From Corallococcus macrosporus (GTDB lineage Bacteria; Myxococcota; Myxococcia; Myxococcales; Myxococcaceae), in assembly GCF_017302985.1 (NCBI RefSeq), contig NZ_JAFIMU010000007.1, forward strand, positions 2,356,001 through 2,420,000: DNA of 64,000 nucleotides, given 5' to 3'. A program made the translations under genes and the position numbers. How positions within the stretch are numbered: the stretch's first letter is position 1; the number at the start of each line of letters is the position of its first letter. The notes beneath the pieces are model-generated. The model saw only the letters and a list, made by a program, of their open reading frames with translations, did not search any database and had not been told where the DNA came from. This document shows, piece after piece, positions 17,325-25,767 of the stretch.

Positions 17325-17501
17325 TCACCCGAACCCGTACTTGGGCACGAGGACGAGCACGCCATATGCGTACGCCACGTTGAAGAGGGCCACCCAGAGG
17401 ATGGCCTTCTTCATCCCCCGCCAGGGGTGCGCATCGCGCGCGGCCGCTCCGGGCAGCGCGATGGTGGCAACGAGGACGGACAAGAGGATGAGCTTCGCCA
17501 T
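17325..17501 (-). CDS. 58-aa membrane protein between epsX and epsW
   Basis: An ATG at 17501 opens a 58-residue frame ending in TGA at 17327-17325. It begins MAKLILLSVLVATIALPGAA, a signal or membrane helix, then has a basic amphipathic stretch (HPWRGMKKA), a second hydrophobic helix (ILWVALFNVAYAYGVLVLV) and ends PKYGFG. It is in frame order with the eps genes, 10 bp after epsX and just before epsW. An ORF at the same place exists in the M. xanthus locus as I recall it. The function is unknown; it may be a small export-complex subunit. Confidence 0.65.
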   Translation of the reverse strand: MAKLILLSVLVATIALPGAAARDAHPWRGMKKAILWVALFNVAYAYGVLVLVPKYGFG

Positions 17502-17511
17502 GTCGGGAGCC

Positions 17512-18840
17512 TCAGAGGATACCCGTTTTCTGGACCGTCAGTCCCAGCGTCGCGGACCACACCGTGCGGGCCGCCTCCACGTCGGGCGAGCGAGTCCATG
17601 CCGTGCGGGTGTCCACCTCCAGGGCCACCCACCGGTTCAACGTCCAACCCGCGCCCACACCGCCCACCACCTGCCGGTCCCCCACGGCCCCGCCAACCGC
17701 GAAAGCACTGCCTGCGGTCCCGGAAAGCCGGAAGCGCGGCCCCAGCGCCCAGGTGCCGTTCAGCGTCAGGTCGGCCCTTGGGTAGACGAGCCCCGTCAGC
17801 CGGTCCACGAAGGGCGTCACCCGCGCGGAGAGCCGGCCGTTGAAGTCCGCCACCCGCGACGGCACCCGGTGGGACACCGCCAGCGTCAGGTCCGGGAGCA
17901 GGTCCAGGCGCTGCGCCGGGTCCGCCACCGGGGTGTCCCCGACCTGAAGGGTCGTCAGCCGCCGGCCACCTGACGCGGTGGATGCCGGGGTGACGTCCGG
18001 CGTTTCCGGGTCGTCCGTGGCGGCGTCCTCCGTCGCGCGGACGGAGTAGGCCACGCCCACGCCCACCCCGGCCTCCAGCGACGTGCGCCGGTCCAGCCGG
18101 TGCGTCCAGGCGCCGGTGAAGGTCGTCACCGTGGCGCGCGCGCCGGTGGAGAAGCGCGAGTCCGTGAAGCCCACCGTGGTGGCCAGGGTGTGCCGGGGCG
18201 CGGGGGCGTACCCCAGGGAGAGCTGCGCGCGCGGGCCGTACTGGAAGGGCACCGCCTCCTTCGCCGCGTCGTCCAGGCCGCCGCTGGCGGAGAAGCCCGC
18301 GCTGCCGGACAGCCGCCAGCCCGGGCCCAGCCACACCGTCTCCGCCGCCAGCGTCGTCAGCGAGGACAGGAAGAACACCGTGTCCACGCCCTCCGGCAGC
18401 GGCTGGATGGGCACGTCCGGGACCGGCGTGTCCCCGGGCACCGTCGGGTCGTCGCCCAGGCCGCCGCCCAGGGGCAGGTTGGTGAAGAGGTTCACCTGGC
18501 CCAGCACGAACTCCTGGGTGCCGTGCAGGGTGAGGCCGCGGGACGGCCGCCAGTCCCCCAGCAGGCGCCCCACGTGCTGCACCTCCGTGCGCGGGTTGGT
18601 GGTGGCCTCGCGGAAGGAGATGCGCGGCGCGTACTGCACCTCCGCCACCGCGCTGCCGTCGTCGTACTTCAGGCCCACCGTGGGGACGATGTCCATGTCC
18701 GCCGCCACGGGGGCGACGGGCTCACCCGTGGCCTGCTGCTCCATGGAGCGCGCGCGGGTGTCCACGCGGGCCGCGGTGCTGTACGTCACGGCGGAGGAGG
18801 CCACCTCCAGCCACAGGCTCGCGAGGGCCGCGTCCAGCAT
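17512..18840 (-). CDS. epsX: EpsX, outer-membrane beta-barrel of the EPS export translocon
   Basis: The product is 442 aa. Most of the sequence is alternating amphipathic strands with Gly/Thr/Arg-rich turns, for example TVGLKYDDGSAVAEVQYAPR and GPRFRLSGTAGSAFAVGG, ending SATLGLTVQKTGIL. The N-terminus is short and weakly signal-like. It starts 4 bp after epsY. In M. xanthus the equivalent barrel pairs with a short OPX protein to form a composite export channel, and EpsY here is also short, so the same arrangement is expected. Confidence 0.8.
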   Translation of the reverse strand: MLDAALASLWLEVASSAVTYSTAARVDTRARSMEQQATGEPVAPVAADMDIVPTVGLKYDDGSAVAEVQYAPRISFREATTNPRTEVQHVGRLLGDWRPSRGLTLHGTQEFVLGQVNLFTNLPLGGGLGDDPTVPGDTPVPDVPIQPLPEGVDTVFFLSSLTTLAAETVWLGPGWRLSGSAGFSASGGLDDAAKEAVPFQYGPRAQLSLGYAPAPRHTLATTVGFTDSRFSTGARATVTTFTGAWTHRLDRRTSLEAGVGVGVAYSVRATEDAATDDPETPDVTPASTASGGRRLTTLQVGDTPVADPAQRLDLLPDLTLAVSHRVPSRVADFNGRLSARVTPFVDRLTGLVYPRADLTLNGTWALGPRFRLSGTAGSAFAVGGAVGDRQVVGGVGAGWTLNRWVALEVDTRTAWTRSPDVEAARTVWSATLGLTVQKTGIL

Positions 18841-18844
18841 CCGG

Positions 18845-19480
18845 CTACTCCACCACCACCACGTCGCCGGGGCGCAGACGGAAGGTCGCCGCGCGGCCCT
18901 CGCCGCGGATGATGTCCTCGTAGCTCACGCGGATGCGCGTGGGCTGCTCGGCCTGCGGGTCCTCCCGGCGCAGCACGAAGATGCGGTCGCGGTGGGCGTA
19001 GTCCGTGAAGCTGCCCGCGGCGCCCAGCGCCTGCAGCAGCGTCGCGCCCGGGTCCAGCACGTGCGCGCCCACGTTCGCCACCTCGCCCAGCATCGTCACC
19101 GACATGGGGCGCGCTTCCTCCAGCGACACCGTGACGACGGGGTGGTTGATGAAGTCCTTGAGCCGCGTCTGGATCTGCTGCGCCAGCAGGGCCGGCGAGT
19201 GGCCCGCGGCCTCCACGTCGTCCAGGAACGTGAGGCTGATGTGGCCGTCCTCGCGCACCTTGGCGCGCGTGGTGAGCGCCTCCTGGCCAAACACCTTCAC
19301 GTTGAGCACGTCGCCGGGGACGATTCGGTACTCCGCGTCCGACGCGACGGGCTTCTCCTGGTAGTCGTTCACCCAGGTGTACTTGCCCAGGCCGCCGCAC
19401 GCGGGCAGCAGCATCAGCAGCCCGGCGCACGCGAGGGCGCGGGAGGCGGGACCGCGGAATCGGGACGGGCGGGACGGCAT
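18845..19480 (-). CDS. epsY: EpsY, short OPX polysaccharide export lipoprotein
   Basis: The product is 211 aa from ATG 19480 (GAGGAG upstream); a GTG at 19498 that overlaps the wzx stop is an alternative. The lipobox is LLMLLPAC. A poly-export domain follows (YRIVPGDVLNVKVFGQEAL, then VREDGHISLTFLDDVEAAG), then one SLBB domain (VTMLGEVANVGAHVLDPGAT). It ends RLRPGDVVVVE with no C-terminal membrane helix or barrel, unlike Wza. The outer-membrane pore must therefore come from another protein, most likely EpsX. Confidence 0.9.
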   Translation of the reverse strand: MPSRPSRFRGPASRALACAGLLMLLPACGGLGKYTWVNDYQEKPVASDAEYRIVPGDVLNVKVFGQEALTTRAKVREDGHISLTFLDDVEAAGHSPALLAQQIQTRLKDFINHPVVTVSLEEARPMSVTMLGEVANVGAHVLDPGATLLQALGAAGSFTDYAHRDRIFVLRREDPQAEQPTRIRVSYEDIIRGEGRAATFRLRPGDVVVVE

Positions 19481-19494
19481 GGCGCTGGGGCTCC

Positions 19495-21048
19495 TCACGC
19501 GGCGGGGGCGGCCGGCACGGCCACCTCCGCTCCATTACCACCGCGCTGGCGCGCCATGCGCACGACCTGCAGCAGTTCCGCGGGGCGCACCGCGCCGGTG
19601 CCCAGCACGCCGGCCACGTAGGTGGCGGCCGTCAGCCCCAGCCGGGGCCACGGCGCCAGGCCCGCGCCCAGGAGCACGCGGTCCAGGGCCACGCACACCC
19701 CGCACACCCCGGCCGTCTTCGCCACCATGACCAGCGAACGCCGGTCGAAGGAGTTCCTTCCCATGCGGCCGAGGAAGAGCACCGTGACGATGACCTCCGT
19801 CAGGAACATGGACAGCGCCGTGGCGGTGGCGCCGCCGGACGGGCCAATGCGCCCGTACAGCCACGGGATGAGCGCCAGGTTGAACAGCGGGTTCACCACC
19901 GCGCCCATGGTGGCCGCCAGCGTCACCCACCACTCCTTGTTGGACATGGTGAGCCAGATGCTGCTGACCATGGTGACGTAGGCCATCACGAAGATGGGGG
20001 ACAGCACGCGCAGGGGCAGCGCCGCGGGCTCGAAGCCGGGGCCGCACATCAGGCGCACCCACAGGTCCGCGCCCAGCACCATGGCCATCATCACCGGCAC
20101 GGTGAACGCGAGCACGCCCTCCAGCGAGCGGCGCGTCAGGTGCGACAGCTCCTGCGGAGAGCGGGCCGCCGCGCGCGACATCATGGGCATCAGCACCCAG
20201 CCGAAGATGGGGGAGATGAGGAACGTGAGGCCCGCGATGCTGAACGCGCCGCCGTACCAGCCCACCTCCTCCTTCGACGCGAGCTTGCCCAACAGCGACA
20301 TGTCCGTGCGGCCGTTGCACGCCAGCGCCGCCGCGGTGAGGAAGAACGGCAGGCACGCCTTCATCACCTTCTTCGTCGCGGCGATGTCGATGCGGAACTT
20401 GAGGTTGAGGTGCTCCTTCGCCAGCTTCCAGCTGATGATGAGCTTCACCGCCTCCGACAGCACCATGGGCACGGCCAGCCACTGCAGGCCCACGCCGAAC
20501 GCGGCCATCAGCGCCAGGCCGCCGCCCCAGACAATCTTGGTGATGACGTTGGAGACGGACAGGCCCGCGACCTTGCCCTTGGAGTGCAGCAGCGCGGCCA
20601 TGGACGCGTTGACGACGATGAGCGACTGGGCCACCGCGAACCACTGCACCAGGTGCTGCACCTCCGGGGGCTCGCCGGTGTGGTGGAGCACCAGCGCCAG
20701 CGCCACCATGAGGACGAGCGTCATCGCCAGGCGCAGCAGCATGGTGGTGCCGAAGAAGTCGCTCGCGTGGTCCGGGCGGACGGGCACCTCCTTGCGGATG
20801 TACGTCTCCAGACCCAGGTTCGTGGCCACGAAGAACGTGGCGGCGAACGCCTCCGACCAGTTGAAGTAGCCGAACGCCTCCGGGCCCAGGTAGCGCGGCA
20901 TCAGCGCGCGGATGCCCAGCGCGATGGCGTACGTCACCATCAGCGAGCCGCCGAGCTGCAGGGTGCTGCGCACCGCGCCGCGCACTTCGTTCGCACGGGC
21001 GCCGTCGTCGGCTTCAGCGGAGGGGGAGATAGGACTGTTCACGGTCAT
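19495..21048 (-). CDS. wzx: Wzx flippase for the EPS repeat unit
   Basis: The product is 517 aa with 12-14 predicted membrane helices of the MATE/MVF polysaccharide-transporter type. It starts with a charged cytoplasmic N-terminus, then STLQLGGSLMVTYAIALGIR. Charged residues within helices (for example KIVWGGGLALMAAF) are as in Wzx. It should flip undecaprenyl-linked EPS units to the periplasm. It lies after epsZ, separated by an intrinsic terminator, and before epsY, matching the M. xanthus order. Confidence 0.9.
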   Translation of the reverse strand: MTVNSPISPSAEADDGARANEVRGAVRSTLQLGGSLMVTYAIALGIRALMPRYLGPEAFGYFNWSEAFAATFFVATNLGLETYIRKEVPVRPDHASDFFGTTMLLRLAMTLVLMVALALVLHHTGEPPEVQHLVQWFAVAQSLIVVNASMAALLHSKGKVAGLSVSNVITKIVWGGGLALMAAFGVGLQWLAVPMVLSEAVKLIISWKLAKEHLNLKFRIDIAATKKVMKACLPFFLTAAALACNGRTDMSLLGKLASKEEVGWYGGAFSIAGLTFLISPIFGWVLMPMMSRAAARSPQELSHLTRRSLEGVLAFTVPVMMAMVLGADLWVRLMCGPGFEPAALPLRVLSPIFVMAYVTMVSSIWLTMSNKEWWVTLAATMGAVVNPLFNLALIPWLYGRIGPSGGATATALSMFLTEVIVTVLFLGRMGRNSFDRRSLVMVAKTAGVCGVCVALDRVLLGAGLAPWPRLGLTAATYVAGVLGTGAVRPAELLQVVRMARQRGGNGAEVAVPAAPAA

Positions 21049-21109
21049 GGATGATGCGGGCCTTCAGGGGGCTGCTGCGCACTCAAGGGGGGGAAGGCCC
21101 GCCCCATGG

Positions 21110-21145
21110 AAAGACAAACGGGCCCGGCGCGTCAACGCCGGGCCC
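21110..21145 (-). terminator. Intrinsic terminator or attenuator between epsZ and wzx
   Basis: On the minus strand a perfect 10-bp GC stem (GGGCCCGGCG / CGCCGGGCCC, 21120-21145) with a 6-nt loop is followed directly by GTTTGTCTTT. This is a good rho-independent terminator 20 bp after the epsZ stop and 60 bp before wzx. Confidence 0.8.
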
Positions 21146-21164
21146 GGGAAGCACACTCCGGTCG

Positions 21165-22628
21165 CTAGCTTGCCCCGCGACCGGTGATGACCACGGGCAC
21201 CGTCTGCAGGAGCAGGCGCAGGTCGCCGGTGAGGCTCCAGTGGTCGATGTACTGCATGTCCAGGTACATCCACTGCTCGAAGGAGATCTGGTTGCGGCCG
21301 GAGACCTGCCAGATGCAGGTGAGGCCCGGACGCACGGACAGGCGGCGGCGCTGCCACGTCTCGTACTTCGCCACCTCGCTGGGCACCGGCGGGCGCGGGC
21401 CCACGATGCTCATCTCACCGCGCAGCACGTTGAGGAACTGGGGCAGCTCGTCGATGGAGAACTTGCGGATGAACCGGCCGATGCCGGTGATGCGCGGGTC
21501 GTTCTTCATCTTGAAGACGGGGCCCGTCTGCTCGTTCTGCGCGGCCAGGCGCTCCTTGAGCTCCTCGGCGTTCACCACCATGGAGCGGAACTTCATCATG
21601 TAGAACGGCTTGCCGTGCTGCCCCGTGCGCAGCTGCTTGAAGAAGATGGGGCCGCGCGAGGTGAGCTTGATGGCCGCCGCCACCACCAGGAACAGCGGCA
21701 GCAGCGCCCACAGCGCCACCGCGGACACCGCGATGTCGAACAGGCGCTTCATGGCCATCTGGTGCGGCTTGGGCGCCACCGCGGCGAAGTGCAGGTAGCC
21801 GTCCGCCACCGCGCGGGACTCCACCGGGCGGGCGCGGTCCAGGCGGAACGAGTGCGCCGGCAGCGCGAACGGCACGCCGAAGCGCTCCGCCAGCTTGATG
21901 GCCGCCTGCATGGACTCGCCCTGCTTGAGCGTGTTGCCCGCGATGTAGACCTCGCTGACGGGCAGCGTGCGCAAGAGGCGCTCCAGCTCGTCCGCGGGCC
22001 CCAGCACGTCCGCCGGCAGGCTGTCGCCGGAGGCGTGGTCCTCCGGGAAGCGCACGTAGCCGAGAATCTTGTGACGGCCGCGCTTGAGCAGGTCCTCGCC
22101 CGTGTAGCGGCCCATGGCGCCGGTGCCCACGATGAGCACCTCCTCCGTGGGGGCCTCCTGCGAGGCCACCTGGCGGAAGACGCCCAGGCGCAGGAGCAGC
22201 GCCACCGGCCAGAAGATGAAGAGCAGCGGCGCCAGCCCCACGTGGGCCGCCGCCGGCATCGCCAGCTCCAGCACCGCCTGCACCGTCACGACGGCCAGCG
22301 TGGTGACGGACACCAGCGCCACGTGGTCCAGCTTGCTGCGCTCGGCGAAGCGCGAGTCATAGAGGCACAGCGCCGTGCCCGTGATGAGCCACACCAGCAC
22401 CGCCGTCACCACCATGCTGGGCAGCTCCCAGCTCATGGGGAACGTCAGCCCACCGCGCATCCACGCGGACCCCAGCAGCACCCCCACCAGCAGCGCCACG
22501 TCCACGGTGAGGTTCAACTTCGCCGCGAAGCCCGGCGCCAGGCGCGGCGGATCGGTGACCTCGGTCGAGGCCGCATTCACCGTCGTCGCGGGAGCCTTGA
22601 CCTCGGCGCTTGCAGTCGCACTGCTCAT
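21165..22628 (-). CDS. epsZ: EpsZ, polyprenyl-phosphate hexose-1-phosphate transferase
   Basis: The product is 487 aa. ATG 22628 is chosen over GTG 22637 because GAGGGG lies about 8 bp upstream. Four to five N-terminal membrane helices, a central Rossmann CoA-binding-like domain (EVLIVGTGAMGRYTGEDLL) and the C-terminal catalytic domain (RLFDIAVSAVALWALLPLF, MKFRSMVVNAEE, SIDELPQFLNVLRGEMSIVG, RPGLTCIWQVSGRN) identify it. It transfers a hexose-1-phosphate to undecaprenyl phosphate and starts the EPS repeat unit. It is the first gene of the minus-strand eps block. Confidence 0.92.
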   Translation of the reverse strand: MSSATASAEVKAPATTVNAASTEVTDPPRLAPGFAAKLNLTVDVALLVGVLLGSAWMRGGLTFPMSWELPSMVVTAVLVWLITGTALCLYDSRFAERSKLDHVALVSVTTLAVVTVQAVLELAMPAAAHVGLAPLLFIFWPVALLLRLGVFRQVASQEAPTEEVLIVGTGAMGRYTGEDLLKRGRHKILGYVRFPEDHASGDSLPADVLGPADELERLLRTLPVSEVYIAGNTLKQGESMQAAIKLAERFGVPFALPAHSFRLDRARPVESRAVADGYLHFAAVAPKPHQMAMKRLFDIAVSAVALWALLPLFLVVAAAIKLTSRGPIFFKQLRTGQHGKPFYMMKFRSMVVNAEELKERLAAQNEQTGPVFKMKNDPRITGIGRFIRKFSIDELPQFLNVLRGEMSIVGPRPPVPSEVAKYETWQRRRLSVRPGLTCIWQVSGRNQISFEQWMYLDMQYIDHWSLTGDLRLLLQTVPVVITGRGAS

Positions 22629-22930
22629 CGTGTCCACCCCCCTCTGCTCACGTTCAGGTTTCGCAGAGGATACCGTCTAGGCTAGAAAAGTTTAACCAGG
22701 AGGAAATGCAAGACTGCCAAATTGTGCGTCGCGGCGCAACCACTGCTCAGCAAGAAAGACATGACTTCAGGTGAAAACTTGGAGCCATCCGCCGGACGTC
22801 TGATGCGACTTTACTTGCCGGGACATTGAAGTCTGGCGAGTCCATTGGATCTTCCGTGGACTCCAAACTGACCCGGCCGGGTCGTCGACTGCATGTACGA
22901 TGCCGGTCTGACACCTGGCTGCCTGCTCCT
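22629..22930. other. Upstream region of the eps block
   Basis: About 300 bp of AT-richer sequence separate mobB-fdhD from epsZ, and the epsZ promoter should be here. A perfect 14-bp palindrome GACCCGGCCGGGTC lies at 22870-22883. No sigma-54 or sigma-70 promoter of convincing spacing was found. A 32-codon frame starting with ATG near 22843 on the minus strand has a weak ribosome site and is not called. Confidence 0.5.
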
Positions 22931-24361
22931 TCACCGCGGTGGGTCATGGCGAAAGTCATGAGGGATTCCCGAGGGTTGGAGGTGGGGCTGCAGGCGTTCT
23001 GTCGCCGTGTAGACGTTGCAGCGGCCGTTCCTTGAGAACGCGGCCAGCGTCACACCGGCACGCAGGGCCAGGTCGATGGCCAGGGAGCTGGCGGCGGACA
23101 CGCTGACGACGACGGGGATGCGGGCGCGGGCGGCCTTCTGGACGATTTCGAAGCTGGCGCGGCCGCTGACGGCGAGGACGGTGGGTGCGGTGGGGAAGGG
23201 CGGTGTGGGCAGCCGGCGCGGGCTGCGGACGGCGCCGGCCAGGACCAGCGCCCCCACCACCTTGTCCACGGCGTTGTGGCGGCCCACGTCCTCGTGCGCG
23301 GCGAGCAGCTCTCCGTTCGCGTCCAGCGCGGCGGCGGCGTGCACTCCGCCGGTGAGCTCGAAGGTGTGCTGGATGTCGCGCAGGCTTTCGGTGGCGCGGG
23401 CCACGGTGCGCGCGGAGAGCACGGGGCCGGGCGCCACCACTTCGCACGTGGCCATCAGGTCGTCCACGTCGCGGCGGCCGCACACGCCACACGCGGAGGT
23501 GGTGAGGGTGCCGCGCCGGGTGGCCTCCACGCGCTCCACGTCGAGCACGGCACCGGCGGCGGGAACGACCTCCAGCACGTTGCCGTATCCTTCCTCGCCG
23601 GGGTGGCCGCAGTGGAAGAGGCTGCCCAGGTCGGAGCCATCTTTAAGGATGCCTTCCGCGAAGAGGAAGCCCACCGCCAGCTCGCGATCATGGCCTGGGG
23701 TTCGCATGGTGGTGGCGACGGTGTCGCCGCTCACGCGGATCTCCAGCGGCTCCTCGACAGCCACGCGGTCGTCCTCCGCCGCACGGAGCGTGTCACCGTC
23801 GAAGCGGCGCACGTCGCGGTGGGTGACGCCGCGCGGTTCGGGACGAGAGACCTTCCGTGGGGCGGATTGATCACGCAGCCACGCAGTGAGGAAGTCCGCG
23901 ACGGCGCGTGCATTCACGGGCAGGCGTTGACGCGAGGCGACGGCGGGCGGGAGCGCGGGCGCGTCCGTCACCACGGCGAGCACTTCTGGACGCGAGGCCG
24001 CGAGCGGTGCCTCGAGTCCATCACGCCACACTTCCAGCTTCGGGAGCGGGCCGTCCTTCCAGCCCTCCACCAGCAGCAGGTCCACGCGGCCGGCGTCGCG
24101 CGCCAGCAGCGCGGGGGACAGGGCTTCGCGGGTGGTGAGCTGCGTGCCGTCCGGCGTGGCGAAGCCGGTGAGCACGGCGCCCGCGGCCTCCAGGCGCGCG
24201 GTGTCGCTGCCCTCGCGGTGGAGCGGGTGCGCGTCCGACGAGTGCTTCACGTACGCCACGCGCAGGCCGCGCGAGGTCAGCTCTGGCAGCAGGCGCTCCA
24301 GGAGCGTCGTCTTGCCGGCGCCGGACCAGCCGATGACGGCGAGCGCGGGAAGCGGCTTCAC
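22931..24361 (-). CDS. MobB-FdhD fusion protein
   Basis: The product is 476 aa from GTG 24361, whose GTGA overlaps the moeA stop. Residues 1 to about 165 are MobB (molybdopterin-guanine-dinucleotide GTPase): AVIGWSGAGKTTLLERLLPE is the P-loop, then YVKHSSDAHPLHREGSDTAR. From about 185 it continues without a stop into FdhD, with RELAVGFLFAEGI, the sulfur-transfer Cys pair C291-x-x-C294 (SACGVCGRR) and AHEDVGRHNAVDKVVG. FdhD moves sulfur from IscS to the molybdenum of formate dehydrogenase, so the fusion couples cofactor finishing to the FDH encoded nearby. The two are separate proteins in E. coli. Confidence 0.88.
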   Translation of the reverse strand: MKPLPALAVIGWSGAGKTTLLERLLPELTSRGLRVAYVKHSSDAHPLHREGSDTARLEAAGAVLTGFATPDGTQLTTREALSPALLARDAGRVDLLLVEGWKDGPLPKLEVWRDGLEAPLAASRPEVLAVVTDAPALPPAVASRQRLPVNARAVADFLTAWLRDQSAPRKVSRPEPRGVTHRDVRRFDGDTLRAAEDDRVAVEEPLEIRVSGDTVATTMRTPGHDRELAVGFLFAEGILKDGSDLGSLFHCGHPGEEGYGNVLEVVPAAGAVLDVERVEATRRGTLTTSACGVCGRRDVDDLMATCEVVAPGPVLSARTVARATESLRDIQHTFELTGGVHAAAALDANGELLAAHEDVGRHNAVDKVVGALVLAGAVRSPRRLPTPPFPTAPTVLAVSGRASFEIVQKAARARIPVVVSVSAASSLAIDLALRAGVTLAAFSRNGRCNVYTATERLQPHLQPSGIPHDFRHDPPR

Positions 24362-25611
24362 GCGGCCTCCACGGGCTGGAAGTCCGGCTGCTCGAAGAGC
24401 TGCACGTCCACGGACTCGCCCTCGGCGAAGTCGGCGCGGCCCGCGGGGAGCACGGCCCAGCCCCGGGCGGCCACGTTCTGGAGAATCTGTCCGGCGCCCT
24501 GGGGACGCAGGCGCGCCCACGGCTCCGCGCCGTCGTCACGCGCCTCGAGCGCCGAGACGGTGACGAGGTACGTGAGCCCCGCCTGCTTGTGGCGGGACTC
24601 GGAGAGGCGGGCGCGGGTGACGCGGCGCTGTTCGAGGACGCCCTGGTGCTTGAAGAGGAGCGGCCGCGCGAATTGATCAAACGCGACGGTGGCGGCGCCG
24701 GGGTTGCCGGGCAGCACGACGACGGCGGTGGAGCCCAGGCGGGCCACGGCCATGGGCTTGCCGGGCTTGAGCGCGACGCCGTCCACGAGGAAGCGCGCGC
24801 CCATGCGCGTGAGGACGCGCTTCACGCAGTCCTTATCGCCCACGGACGCGCCGCCGGTGGTGATGAGCACGTCGACCTGGGGCGCCAGGTGCTCCAGCTT
24901 CGCGTGCAGCTCCGCCTCGTCATCGCGCGAGCGGTCCAGGTGCGTGACGTTCGCGCCGGCCTCGCGGGCGAGCGCGGCCACGAGGACGCGGTTGCTCTCG
25001 AAGACCTGATGCGGTTGGGCGGGCTGGCCGGGAGGGACGAGCTCATCCCCGGTGGCGACGACGGCGACGCGCGGCGCGGGGCGCACGAGCGCGGTGGCCT
25101 CCCCCAGCGACGCGAGCACGCCGAGCACGGTGGCGTCCACGCGCTGGCCCGCGGCGAACAGCGGCGTGCCGGGCATGACCTCTTCACCGGCGCGGCGCAG
25201 GTCATGGCCGGGCGTGACGGAGACGAAGAGGTCCACGTGGGTGCCGTCGTCGGTGGGGCGCGCGGCCTCCTGGCGGACGACAGCGTCGGCGCCGGGGGAG
25301 AGGGGGGCGCCGGTGAAGACGCGCGCGGCCTCGCCGGGCTGGAGGGTGCGGCGCGGCAGGTGGCCGGCGTAGACGGTGTCGACGATGCGCAGGCGCGCGG
25401 GGCGGTCGCGGTTGGCGCCCCGGGTCTCCTCGGCGCGCACGGCCCACCCGTCCATGGCGGAGTTGTCGCAGCCGGGCAGCGCGCGAGGCGCGGCGATACC
25501 AGCGGCGAGGAACCGGCCATGAGCTTCCAGCAAGGGAAGGTGCGCGGGGGCCGCGGGCGCGATGGCATCGAGCGCGGCCAGTCGCGCGGCGGAGAGGGGA
25601 GTCAGCGGCAT
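24358..25611 (-). CDS. moeA: MoeA, molybdopterin molybdotransferase
   Basis: The product is 417 aa. LPGCDNSAMDGWAVRAE is the MoeA signature near the N-terminus. GAPLSPGADAVVRQE and VAVVATGDELVPPGQPAQPH follow, then the MPT-binding fold LITTGGASVGDKDCVKRVL and VVLPGNPGAATVAFDQF. It inserts molybdate into adenylated molybdopterin. It is coupled to the mobB-fdhD fusion by a 4-bp overlap and divergent from mobA. Confidence 0.93.
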   Translation of the reverse strand: MPLTPLSAARLAALDAIAPAAPAHLPLLEAHGRFLAAGIAAPRALPGCDNSAMDGWAVRAEETRGANRDRPARLRIVDTVYAGHLPRRTLQPGEAARVFTGAPLSPGADAVVRQEAARPTDDGTHVDLFVSVTPGHDLRRAGEEVMPGTPLFAAGQRVDATVLGVLASLGEATALVRPAPRVAVVATGDELVPPGQPAQPHQVFESNRVLVAALAREAGANVTHLDRSRDDEAELHAKLEHLAPQVDVLITTGGASVGDKDCVKRVLTRMGARFLVDGVALKPGKPMAVARLGSTAVVVLPGNPGAATVAFDQFARPLLFKHQGVLEQRRVTRARLSESRHKQAGLTYLVTVSALEARDDGAEPWARLRPQGAGQILQNVAARGWAVLPAGRADFAEGESVDVQLFEQPDFQPVEAA

Positions 25612-25767
25612 GCGTCCAGAAGGGGAGGCCGGACTCTACGACGGGGTGCGCGTGCCTTGTCCACGGGGGGAACGGGGCCTGCGGCTGCTCCCTCCCTCTG
25701 GGGCTTGGCGAAATCCCGGGAGTGACGTGTTTTCCGGCCACGAGGGAGGTGTGTAGGGTCGGCGGAC

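Noticed and set aside
22680-22740. Sigma-54 promoter for epsZ (TGGCA ... TTGCA on the minus strand)
   Set aside because: The GG and GC elements are only 7 bp apart where the -24/-12 class needs 10.
22747-22843. 32-codon leader peptide before epsZ
   Set aside because: Only a weak ribosome site, no conservation evidence and no attenuator hairpin next to it.
25612-25767. Moco riboswitch between moeA and mobA
   Set aside because: No paired helices or GNRA-like core of that class could be traced in the 156 bp.
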